Part shown: piece after piece, positions 1 to 5,808 of the stretch | Position numbering within the stretch: position 1 is the first letter of the stretch | Layout of the letters: each line of letters begins with the position of its first letter | NCBI GenBank assembly: GCA_937884625.1 | Contig: CALGCE010000266.1 | Span: 1 to 6,281, forward strand | Origin: an uncultured Clostridia bacterium | GTDB lineage: Bacteria > Bacillota > Clostridia > Oscillospirales > Acutalibacteraceae | Reading direction: 5' to 3' | DNA: 6,281 bases | Notes under the pieces: model-generated | What the model saw: the letters and a program-made list of their open reading frames with translations, nothing else | Told to the model about the DNA's origin: nothing | Database searches by the model: none | Made by a program: the position numbers and the translations under genes

Positions 1-131
1 AAAAGCGGGTTATGACGCCATCACAAGCAAAACAAATAGGCTCTGATTATATTGTAGTCGGCAGACCGATTACGGCGGCAGAAAATCCTGTTAAGGCTTA
101 CGAGCGTTGCATTAAAGAATTTGTAGATTAA
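1..131 (+). CDS. pyrF: Orotidine 5'-phosphate decarboxylase, C-terminal end (partial)
   Basis: Only the last 42 codons (frame beginning at base 3) and the TAA stop are present; the gene starts before the window. The visible peptide contains RVMTPSQA followed by IVVGRPIT, then AAENPVKAY. In OMP decarboxylases the GRPIT segment (bases 60-74) helps bind the phosphate of the substrate, and the RVMTP...A stretch is typical of this end of the family. The enzyme is cytosolic and converts OMP to UMP, the last step of de novo UMP synthesis. pyrE follows after 13 bp, which fits a pyrimidine operon and supports the call. The catalytic Lys/Asp residues lie outside the window, so they cannot be checked. 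Confidence 0.9.
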   Translation, partial: KRVMTPSQAKQIGSDYIVVGRPITAAENPVKAYERCIKEFVD

Positions 132-144
132 GGGGACAAAAATA

Positions 145-789
145 ATGGAACTTAAAAATTTAGTTGCAAAAGATTTACTTAAAATAAAGGCGGTTTTCTT
201 CCGCCCCGAAGAGCCGTTTACGTGGGCTAGTGGAATTAAAAGTCCCGTTTACTGTGATAACCGTTTAACACTTACTGCTCCCGATGTTCGCACAGATGTT
301 GAAAACGGTCTTGCAACCCTTATTAAAGAAAATTATCCCGATGTCGAGGTTTTAATGGGTACTTCTACCGCAGGTATTGCACACGCTGCGATAACAGGTC
401 ATATATTAGGTCTTCCAATGGGGTATGTCCGTTCAGGTGCCAAAGATCACGGCAGACAGAATCAAATCGAAGGCAGACTTGAAAAAGGACAAAAAGTAGT
501 AGTCGTTGAGGACTTGATTTCAACGGGAGGCAGTGTTATAGAGGTTGTAAACGTACTTCGTGAAGCAGGTGCCGAAGTGTTGGGTATTGTGTCCATTTTC
601 ACTTATGGTATGAAAAAAGGTCTTGTAAGATTAAGTGATGCAAATGTAAAAAATGTATCACTAACCGATTTTGACTGTATTGCCGAAGTAGCAGCACAAG
701 AGGGCTATATAAAACCCGATGATATCAAAAGACTTATTGCTTTCAGAGATAATCCGTCTGATGAAAGTTGGATAGGTGCAAATAAATGA
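145..789 (+). CDS. pyrE: Orotate phosphoribosyltransferase
   Basis: This 214-residue protein has the normal length for the family. It joins orotate to PRPP to give OMP, the substrate of PyrF encoded just upstream. The PRPP-binding motif is at residues 118-130, with [13 protein letters not shown] including the acidic pair E122-D123. The mobile catalytic loop is at 96-110, with R96, K100 and H102 in RSGAKDHG and ending QIEG. The N-terminal [16 protein letters not shown] (25-40) is the orotate-side segment. The ATG is preceded by AAGGGGA (130-136) with an 8-base spacer, overlapping the pyrF stop, so translation is probably coupled. The last bases overlap the pyrB start (ATGA). It is cytosolic and likely acts as a dimer, as known for the family. 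No leader or attenuator is visible because the operon start is outside the window. Confidence 0.96.
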   Translation: MELKNLVAKDLLKIKAVFFRPEEPFTWASGIKSPVYCDNRLTLTAPDVRTDVENGLATLIKENYPDVEVLMGTSTAGIAHAAITGHILGLPMGYVRSGAKDHGRQNQIEGRLEKGQKVVVVEDLISTGGSVIEVVNVLREAGAEVLGIVSIFTYGMKKGLVRLSDANVKNVSLTDFDCIAEVAAQEGYIKPDDIKRLIAFRDNPSDESWIGANK

Positions 790-1862
790 GAAGTGTAATT
801 GATATTCTTGACCTTTCGGTTAAAGAACTTGACGAACTCATTTTAACTGCACTTGATATTATTAAAAATCCCGACAAATACAGTAGAGTATGTAACGGTA
901 AAAAACTTGCCACCTTGTTTTTTGAGCCGTCCACAAGGACGAGGCTTAGTTTTGAATCGGCAATGTACGAACTTGGCGGAAACGTTTTATCGGTTTCAAG
1001 CGGAAGTTCATCCTCTGCGGCAAAGGGAGAGAGCGTTGCCGATACCGCAAAGGTAGTAAGTAATTATGCCGATATTATCGCTATGCGTCATCCAAAAGAG
1101 GGTGCGGCATTAGTACTTGCAAATAATGCGTCTGTGCCGGTTATAAACGCAGGTGACGGCGGTCATTGCCATCCTACTCAAACCCTTGCAGACCTGCTGA
1201 CAATTTATCGTGAAAAGGGCGGTTTTGATAATTTGACGGTAGGTCTTTGCGGCGACCTTAAATACGGCAGAACGGTACATTCTCTTATAAATGCACTCTC
1301 CCGTTACAGCGGTATAAAGTTTGTACTTATATCGCCCGAAGAATTAAAACTCCCCGAATACGTTAAAACCGATGTTATAGAGAAAAACGGTATGTCATAT
1401 ATTGAAACTGCCTCATTAGACGACGTTATAGCAGACCTTGATATTCTTTATATGACCCGTGTACAGCGTGAACGTTTTGACAGTGAGGAAGAGTACGAGC
1501 GTTTAAAAGACAGTTATATACTTACAACTGAAAAATTACAACATGCCAAAAGTAATTGCAGTGTACTTCACCCATTGCCACGTGTAAACGAGATAAGCGT
1601 AGCGGTAGACAGTGATAGCAGGGCTTGTTATTTTAAGCAGGTGCAAAACGGCAAATATATGCGTATGGCACTCATTCTTAAACTTTTAGGTTGTACCGAT
1701 GAATATAACCCTATACCTGACGGTGAAAGGGAAATTGAGGGTAAAAAATGTACAAACCCACGCTGTATAACCTCTTGCGAACAGGAACTTAAACATATAT
1801 GTAAGCCTGTTGAAAATGAAGAAAACGCATACCGTTGCATTTATTGCGAAGCAAAAGTATAA
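786..1862 (+). CDS. pyrB: Aspartate carbamoyltransferase catalytic chain with PyrI-like zinc tail
   Basis: This 358-residue enzyme condenses carbamoyl phosphate and aspartate, the committed step of pyrimidine synthesis. The catalytic part (about 1-305) is complete: FEPSTRTR at 46-53 (carbamoyl phosphate site), SSSAAKGES with K80, HPTQTLADL at 129-137, [12 protein letters not shown] at 156-167, TRVQRER at 224-230 (aspartate loop), and HPLPR at 262-266. Standalone catalytic chains are about 305-310 residues. Here a linker at about 305-320 leads to C322-x4-C327-x23-C351-x2-C354, the same spacing as the zinc site of E. coli PyrI (C109, C114, C138, C141). The N-terminal nucleotide-binding allosteric domain of PyrI is missing, and no separate pyrI is in the window. 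The start overlaps the pyrE stop as ATGA, with AGGTG (774-778) as a modest ribosome site. The zinc-tail assignment is inferred from motif spacing. Whether the enzyme forms dodecamers or responds to nucleotides is unknown. Confidence 0.95.
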   Translation: MRSVIDILDLSVKELDELILTALDIIKNPDKYSRVCNGKKLATLFFEPSTRTRLSFESAMYELGGNVLSVSSGSSSSAAKGESVADTAKVVSNYADIIAMRHPKEGAALVLANNASVPVINAGDGGHCHPTQTLADLLTIYREKGGFDNLTVGLCGDLKYGRTVHSLINALSRYSGIKFVLISPEELKLPEYVKTDVIEKNGMSYIETASLDDVIADLDILYMTRVQRERFDSEEEYERLKDSYILTTEKLQHAKSNCSVLHPLPRVNEISVAVDSDSRACYFKQVQNGKYMRMALILKLLGCTDEYNPIPDGEREIEGKKCTNPRCITSCEQELKHICKPVENEENAYRCIYCEAKV

Positions 1863-1886
1863 AATAATTTCAATTTTTAACTTTTG

Positions 1887-1895
1887 TGGTAATAT
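1887..1895 (+). promoter_or_regulatory. Weak candidate -10 element upstream of cls
   Basis: TGG followed by TAATAT (1890-1895) resembles an extended -10 box, but the hexamer matches only 4 of 6 consensus bases. The region 17 bases upstream (ATTTCA, 1867-1872) is a poor -35. The 51-66 bp gap after pyrB has no visible terminator, so cls may also be read through from the pyr operon. In such AT-rich sequence this match may be chance. Confidence 0.22.
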
Positions 1896-1915
1896 ATATT
1901 TAATGTCAGTCTTTT

Positions 1916-1921
1916 GGGAGG
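1916..1921 (+). promoter_or_regulatory. Ribosome binding site deciding the cls start
   Basis: GGGAGG lies 7 bases before TTG 1929. Because the alternative in-frame TTG at 1914 overlaps this site, the site argues for the downstream start and a protein five residues shorter than the longest open frame. Confidence 0.8.
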
Positions 1922-1928
1922 ATTTAAT

Positions 1929-3467
1929 TTGCGTACCGGTGTAAAGCATAAACGTGGAATTACTATACAAACACGGTATATAGTATCGGCAGTTTTGCTA
2001 CTGTTGCAGTTCTTTTTACTTTTTGCAATTGTATACAATCTTTCTGAAAATTACTTTTTTATTTATGCAATTTCAGAGGTACTTGGTATTTTAACGGTTA
2101 TTTATATTGTAAACCGCAGGGGTAATCCGAGTTATAAAATTGCCTGGATAATATTTATACTCATTTTTCCGATATTCGGTATATCGGTTTTTTTGCTTTG
2201 GGGCGGTGGCAGAGTATTACCTCATATAAAAAAGAAAATGTTTAAATGCGAATCACATTATCTACCGTACTTAAATTTTGATGATAATGTAGTTCAAAGA
2301 CTAAAATACGATGATTATTTGCATTCCCGTCAAGCAGATTACTTAACACACGAATCGGGCTATCCGCTTTATGATGGCACGTCTGTTGAATACTTATCAC
2401 CCGGTGAGAAATTTTTTCCGAGATTTTTAGAGGAATTAAAAAGAGCAGAAAAATACGTTTATTTACAGTTTTTCATTATTGCCGAAGGCAAAATGTGGGA
2501 CGAAGTGTATGAAATTTTAAAGCAAAAGGCTTCCTTGGGTGTTGAAGTCAAGGTTATGTTTGACGACTTTGGCTCTATTACCCGTCAGCATAAAGGGTTT
2601 ATTGATAAATTGAAAGCCGACGGCATTGAAGTTGCGGCATTTAATAAAATAGGACCTTTTATGAACATTTTTATGAATAACCGTGACCATAGGAAAATAG
2701 TCGTTATTGACGGCAAGGTTGCTATGACGGGCGGTCTTAACATTGCAGACGAATATATAAACGAGTTTGAACGTTTCGGCTATTGGCTTGATAATGCCAT
2801 AATAGTTAAGGGTAAAGCGGTTAAGAGTTTTCTTGCAATGTTTTGCAGTACGTGGGAGTTTACAACGGGAAAAAGCGTTGATATTAAATCCCATATTTCA
2901 AGTGAAACTGCAATAAGTGACGGCTATGTTTTGCCCTACTGTGACGGTCCGCTTACTGATAAAAAACCTGCGGAAGGTATTTATATGCAAATACTTAATA
3001 CCGCACAGAAGTATGTTTATATCACAACGCCGTATTTAATAATTGACAGTACAATGATAACCGTTTTACAAATAGCGGCAAAATCAGGCATTGATGTCAG
3101 AATTATAACACCTCATATTCCTGATAAATGGTATGTTCATCCCGTAACGCAGTACAGTTATCTTGAACTGTTGGAGGCGGGCGTCAGGATTTATGAATAT
3201 ACACCCGGTTTTATCCACTCGAAGACCTTTATATCGGACGATAGGGTAGCAACCGTAGGAACGGTAAATATGGATTACAGAAGTTTTGTGATGCATTTTG
3301 AATGCGGTGTTTGGTTTTCCAATGCCGATACCGTTAAGGAACTTAAAAAAGATTTTGATGGTATTTTACTCAGTTCGCAGGAAATTACTCTTGAACAGTG
3401 GAAAAAGGAAACTTGGTACAGGCGACTTAAAAGGGCAATACTGCATCTGTTTTCACCGCTTATGTAA
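1929..3467 (+). CDS. cls: Cardiolipin synthase (two-HKD phospholipase D family)
   Basis: This membrane enzyme is predicted to make cardiolipin by joining two phosphatidylglycerols and releasing glycerol. It is 512 residues from the TTG at 1929, close to the usual bacterial Cls length. Three hydrophobic segments lie near residues 17-38, 42-61 and 70-93; the second and third flank the VNRRGNPSYKIAW stretch typical of the family. Two HKD catalytic motifs follow: H254-x-K256-x4-D261 (in NNRDHRKIVVIDG) with GGLNIADEY after it, and H430-x-K432-x4-D437 (in GFIHSKTFISDD) with GTVNMDYRS after it. I chose TTG 1929 because GGGAGG at 1916-1921 sits 7 bases before it. An in-frame TTG at 1914 would overlap that ribosome site and is unlikely to be used. 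It follows pyrB without a terminator and ends before an intrinsic terminator. The link to the pyr genes looks positional, not functional. Confidence 0.94.
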   Translation: MRTGVKHKRGITIQTRYIVSAVLLLLQFFLLFAIVYNLSENYFFIYAISEVLGILTVIYIVNRRGNPSYKIAWIIFILIFPIFGISVFLLWGGGRVLPHIKKKMFKCESHYLPYLNFDDNVVQRLKYDDYLHSRQADYLTHESGYPLYDGTSVEYLSPGEKFFPRFLEELKRAEKYVYLQFFIIAEGKMWDEVYEILKQKASLGVEVKVMFDDFGSITRQHKGFIDKLKADGIEVAAFNKIGPFMNIFMNNRDHRKIVVIDGKVAMTGGLNIADEYINEFERFGYWLDNAIIVKGKAVKSFLAMFCSTWEFTTGKSVDIKSHISSETAISDGYVLPYCDGPLTDKKPAEGIYMQILNTAQKYVYITTPYLIIDSTMITVLQIAAKSGIDVRIITPHIPDKWYVHPVTQYSYLELLEAGVRIYEYTPGFIHSKTFISDDRVATVGTVNMDYRSFVMHFECGVWFSNADTVKELKKDFDGILLSSQEITLEQWKKETWYRRLKRAILHLFSPLM

Positions 3468-3501
3468 ATGCAACTGAAAATAACATAATTTTTAATAAAT
3501 G

Positions 3502-3534
3502 TTCTGTCTGCTTGGTTGAGTAGGCAGAATTTTT
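3502..3534 (+). terminator. Intrinsic terminator after cls
   Basis: The arms 3502-3511 (TTCTGTCTGC) and 3520-3529 (GTAGGCAGAA) pair over 10 bp with two G-U wobbles, around an 8-base loop (TTGGTTGA). A five-T run follows at 3530-3534. It lies 35 bases past the cls stop. The -35 box of the next promoter falls in the loop and 3' arm. Confidence 0.8.
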
Positions 3535-3550
3535 ATGCTATAATTACAAT
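3516..3550 (+). promoter_or_regulatory. Sigma-A type extended -10 promoter for the acyltransferase unit
   Basis: TTGAGT (3516-3521), a 17-base spacer, and a perfect TATAAT (3539-3544) preceded by TG at 3536-3537 (extended -10). Transcription would begin near 3551, giving a leader of about 30 bases before the ATG at 3581, with AAAGGTGG (3566-3573) as ribosome site. The promoter overlaps the cls terminator. Confidence 0.75.
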
Positions 3551-3580
3551 GCAACCTAAAATTACAAAGGTGGTAAAATT

Positions 3581-4432
3581 ATGCGAAAATACTATATAGA
3601 TAATATACGTTGGATTACTGTGGTAACGGTTGTTATATATCACGTTTTTTATATGTTTAACGGCGTTGCTGATGACGGTGTTATCGGAGCGTTTAAAAAT
3701 AGACAGTATCAAGACGGTATACAGTATATTTTGTATCCGTGGTTTATGGTACTTCTTTTCATTGTTTCGGGAATGTGTGCAAAATACTATCTTGATAAAA
3801 ACAGTATAAAAAAATTTATAAGTACACGAACACGAAAATTGCTTGTACCGTCAACTTTGGGTTTGCTTGCGTTTCAGTGGATACAAGGGTATTTTAATAT
3901 GAAAATCGGCGGTGCGTTTGATACTATGCCAAAAATGCCGACAGTAATTTTGTATTTAATTATGGCACTTTCAGGAACGGGTGTTTTATGGTTTATACAG
4001 ATGCTTTGGTTGTTTTCACTTTTGTTGTGTGTGATAATAAAAATTGAAAAAGGCAAACTTCTTACAATATGTGAAAAAACAAACGTAATAATACTTGTTT
4101 TGCTTGTAATACCCTTGTGGGCATCGGCACAGATACTTAATACTCCGATAATTGCAGTCTATCGTTTCGGCATATACGGTTTTAGTTTTTTATGCGGATA
4201 TTTTGTATTTTCACACGAAAGCGTCATAGAAAGACTGACAAAATACAGATTTGTATTTTTGATTTGTGCAGTAATTTTAGGTATCGCCGAAGTCAAGATG
4301 TATTTTGGCAAGAATTATGCCGTAAGTCCCGTTGTAAACAGTCCTTTAAGCGTTGCATACCTTTGGTGCTGTGTTTTATCATTTTTAGGAATGGCTAAAA
4401 GATATTTGGATTATCAATTTTTTTCTTTTTAA
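3581..4432 (+). pseudogene. Acyltransferase-3 family membrane protein, N-terminal fragment of a split gene
   Basis: This 283-residue piece starts YIDNIRWITVVTVVIYH, giving R10-x10-H21, the arginine/histidine signature of acyltransferase-3 proteins, in the first membrane helix. Further family-like features are FIVSGM (60-65), TRTRKLLVPS (82-91) and GTGVLWFIQMLW (132-143), with many hydrophobic helices through residue 270. Such proteins usually O-acetylate sugars, cell-wall or other envelope molecules from the inner membrane; the substrate here cannot be read. The frame is normal through MAKRYLDY (271-278), then reads QFFSF and stops. The true continuation is the fragment at 4495-4752, displaced by an extra 104 bp. 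Removing 104 bp gives 355 residues, a normal family length. The start is well supported by AAAGGTGG 7 bases upstream. The product lacks the last two helices and is probably inactive, unless the insertion is an assembly artefact. Confidence 0.85.
4372..4414 (+). repeat. Direct repeat copy 1 within the split acyltransferase
   Basis: Bases 4372-4410 are identical over 39 bp to 4476-4514, an offset of 104. Allowing one mismatch (T4411 versus C4515) the match extends to 43 bp. Both copies encode SFLGMAKRYLDY but in different frames, since 104 is not a multiple of three. The single difference is a silent GAT/GAC change in an Asp codon. Confidence 0.95.
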
Positions 4433-4475
4433 ATGCGAATTCTCTTTCTCCAACTGTTAAATTTTTTCCTTCATT
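4411..4475. other. 65-bp unexplained insert between the direct repeats
   Basis: This very T-rich stretch separates the two repeat copies and has no counterpart in the reconstructed acyltransferase gene. It contains a GAATTC palindrome but no terminal inverted repeats or stable hairpin that I can see. It is open on the + strand in the frame of the downstream fragment and on the - strand in one frame. Its origin is unknown. It could be filler DNA from elsewhere, a diverged piece of a related gene, or sequence from another strain. Confidence 0.6.
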
Positions 4476-4518
4476 TGTTTTATCATTTTTAGGAATGGCT
4501 AAAAGATATTTGGACTAT
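4476..4518 (+). repeat. Direct repeat copy 2 within the split acyltransferase
   Basis: This is the second copy of the 39-bp exact (43-bp with one mismatch) repeat. It joins in frame to the intact C-terminal part of the acyltransferase. This copy, with GAC TAT ACA following, is therefore likely the original downstream context. Confidence 0.95.
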
Positions 4519-4752
4519 ACAAACAAATTTTTCAGTTTTATGTCAAGTAAAAGTTGGGGGCTTTATATTTTTCATTACCTGCCTTTATCTGTTACTGCAT
4601 TATTACTCACTTCATACACAAATTTACCGCCAATACTTACATACATAATAACCGCCATTTCTGCGTTTATCGGTGCTTATATTCTTTATGAAATTATTTC
4701 AAGAATACCGCTCTTACGCTACTTTGTATTAGGTATTAAAAAGAAAGGATAA
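4495..4752 (+). pseudogene. Acyltransferase-3 family protein, C-terminal fragment of a split gene
   Basis: These 85 codons begin MAKRYLDYTNKFFSF, repeating the last in-frame residues of the upstream fragment, and continue with SWGLYIFHYLPLS and two hydrophobic segments (about residues 24-42 and 46-69 of the fragment). The aromatic-rich YIFHY segment followed by final helices is usual at the end of acyltransferase-3 proteins. No good ribosome site precedes ATG 4495; it sits inside the repeated segment and is an internal Met of the original protein. The frame is open upstream to a TAA at 4396, so the piece is not a natural gene start. It ends in AAAGGATAA, which also supplies the ribosome site of the next gene. 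Independent expression is unlikely. Confidence 0.82.
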
Positions 4753-4757
4753 TTCTT

Positions 4758-5168
4758 ATGTTTGGTGATAATTTAACAGCACTACGCAAGATAAATAAAA
4801 TGACGCAGGAACAGTTAGCCGAAAAGGTGGGAGTTTCCCGTCAGGCGATTGCTAAATGGGAAAGAGGGGAAACAAGTCCCGATTTATTCAACAGTAAACT
4901 TCTTGCCGATGCATTTGGCGTAACCATAGACGATTTGGTAAATCCCGATACTTTAAATCTTCCGATACCCCCAAAAGGTAAATATATTTTCGGTATAGCA
5001 ACAGTTGGGGATAAAGGGCAGATAGTAATACCTGCAAGAGCAAGAAGGCATTTTGATATCAAAGTGGGCGACAGATTAGTTATTTTAGGTGATGATGCTT
5101 CTAACGGTCTGGCACTTTTAAAAGAAGACGGATTTTTAAAATTGGCGGAAGAAATTAAAAAGTATTAA
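4758..5168 (+). CDS. XRE-type HTH and AbrB-type fused transcriptional regulator
   Basis: This 136-residue protein has two DNA-binding modules. Residues 4-61 are a Cro/CI-type helix-turn-helix (LTALRKINKMTQEQLAEKVG, then VSRQAIAKWERGETSPD with the recognition helix near 27-35). Residues about 80-125 form a SpoVT/AbrB swapped-hairpin domain (VGDKGQIVIPARARRHF, then VGDRLVILGDD), joined by a Pro-rich linker (68-73). Both modules look complete. Similar HTH-AbrB proteins occur in Clostridia, but their targets are mostly unknown. The gene starts five bases after the acyltransferase stop, with AAAGGA (4744-4749) inside the end of that frame, so the two are probably translated from one mRNA. A strong terminator follows. 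It may repress its own unit, but no clear operator repeat was seen near the 3516-3550 promoter, so this is only inference. Confidence 0.9.
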   Translation: MFGDNLTALRKINKMTQEQLAEKVGVSRQAIAKWERGETSPDLFNSKLLADAFGVTIDDLVNPDTLNLPIPPKGKYIFGIATVGDKGQIVIPARARRHFDIKVGDRLVILGDDASNGLALLKEDGFLKLAEEIKKY

Positions 5169-5171
5169 TAT

Positions 5172-5207
5172 AATTCCCTGTAAGAGTTAATTTTACAGGG
5201 AATTTTT
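5172..5207 (+). terminator. Intrinsic terminator after the XRE-AbrB gene
   Basis: A perfect 12-bp stem pairs AATTCCCTGTAA (5172-5183) with TTACAGGGAATT (5193-5204) around a 9-base loop, and a T run covers 5203-5207. It begins three bases after the stop codon and separates this unit from ruvC. Confidence 0.92.
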
Positions 5208-5220
5208 ATGCAAAAAGGTG

Positions 5221-5256
5221 TTGATGAAAGTGTTAAGATATGGTATAATACATTAA
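5221..5256 (+). promoter_or_regulatory. Sigma-A type extended -10 promoter for ruvCA
   Basis: TTGATG (5221-5226), a 17-base spacer, and a perfect TATAAT (5244-5249) with TG at 5241-5242. The likely transcription start is near 5256, giving a leader of about 45 bases. It has the same layout as the promoter at 3516-3550. No SOS (LexA-type) operator was recognised across it. Confidence 0.78.
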
Positions 5257-5301
5257 TAATGTGGAGGTTTATACTCTTATAACAAGGTAGGCGAATTTTA
5301 G

Positions 5302-5808
5302 TTGCGGATAATAGGTATTGACCCCGGATATGCGATAGTAGGTTACGGCGTTGTTGATTATGACGGTTTTCACTTTCAAACGGTAGGTTACGGTGCCATA
5401 ACTACAAAAGCGGATATGCCTTTTGTAAAGCGACTGGATGCAATTTATTCCGATATGAAAACCCTGCTTGAACGTTATAAACCCGATGCTATGTCAATAG
5501 AGCGTTTATATTTTAATACGAATACCACTACCGCAATTGACGTAGCACAAGCAAGGGGAGTAATAATTCTTTCTGCCGAGAGAAACAATGTTTCAATTTA
5601 CGAATATACACCGCTACAAGTAAAGCAGTCGGTTACGGGATACGGTAATGCCGAAAAACATCAGGTAATGGAAATGGTTAAAAATCTTTTAGCCCTTACA
5701 AGCGTTCCAAAACCTGATGATACAGCCGATGCATTGGCACTTGCCATTTGCCACTCTCACAGTGCAGGAAGCCTTTACGGTAAAATTGCAGGAGGTAACA
5801 GAAAATGA
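5302..5808 (+). CDS. ruvC: Holliday junction endodeoxyribonuclease RuvC
   Basis: This 168-residue protein resolves Holliday junctions by paired cuts, working with the RuvAB branch-migration complex in recombinational repair. The RNase-H-like acidic residues are all visible: D7 in IIGIDPG, E67 in MSIERLYF, and D140 and D143 in PDDTADALALA. The basic residues K108 (QVKQSV) and K119 (NAEKHQV) match known conserved lysines. The TTG start is chosen because MRIIGIDPG is the usual N-terminus and no start codon occurs further upstream in frame before 5260. AAGGTAGG at 5284-5291 is the ribosome site, with a rather long 10-base spacer. A stronger GGAGG at 5263-5267 has no usable start near it. The stop overlaps the ruvA ATG (ATGA), indicating coupled translation. 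Confidence 0.96.
   Translation: MRIIGIDPGYAIVGYGVVDYDGFHFQTVGYGAITTKADMPFVKRLDAIYSDMKTLLERYKPDAMSIERLYFNTNTTTAIDVAQARGVIILSAERNNVSIYEYTPLQVKQSVTGYGNAEKHQVMEMVKNLLALTSVPKPDDTADALALAICHSHSAGSLYGKIAGGNRK

Noticed and set aside
132..144. A PyrR-type attenuator or uracil-responsive site near pyrE
   Set aside because: The gap is only 13 bp and holds just the ribosome site. Any such control would sit upstream of the operon, outside the window.
853..1056. Short + strand frames at 853-1056 (inside pyrB) and 4192-4398 (inside the acyltransferase)
   Set aside because: They are alternative-frame readings of clearly coding sequence with no motif or start signal of their own.
1863..1915. A terminator between pyrB and cls
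   Set aside because: No stable hairpin with a T run could be found in this gap, so read-through from the pyr operon cannot be excluded.
1686..1970. Minus-strand open frames at 743-934, 1628-1840, 1686-1970, 2517-2894, 3084-3296, 3874-4056 and 4841-5062
   Set aside because: Each lies opposite a well-supported + strand gene, has no convincing ribosome site and shows no recognisable domain, so I treat them as shadows.
2241..2253. A 13-base match between cls and the insert (4428-4440), TTTAAATGCGAAT, as a possible source of the insert
   Set aside because: The identity stops at both ends after 13 bases in AT-rich DNA, so chance is the simpler explanation.
4372..4518. Reading the repeat as a CRISPR array or as a transposon with target duplications
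   Set aside because: There are only two repeat units, one of them within coding sequence, with no further spacers, no cas genes, no transposase and no terminal inverted repeats.
5259..5290. Tiny leader peptides ahead of ruvC (ATG 5259-5282 or GTG 5261-5290)
   Set aside because: No ribosome site precedes either start, and the predicted transcript begins only a few bases upstream. Kept only as a side note in a finding.
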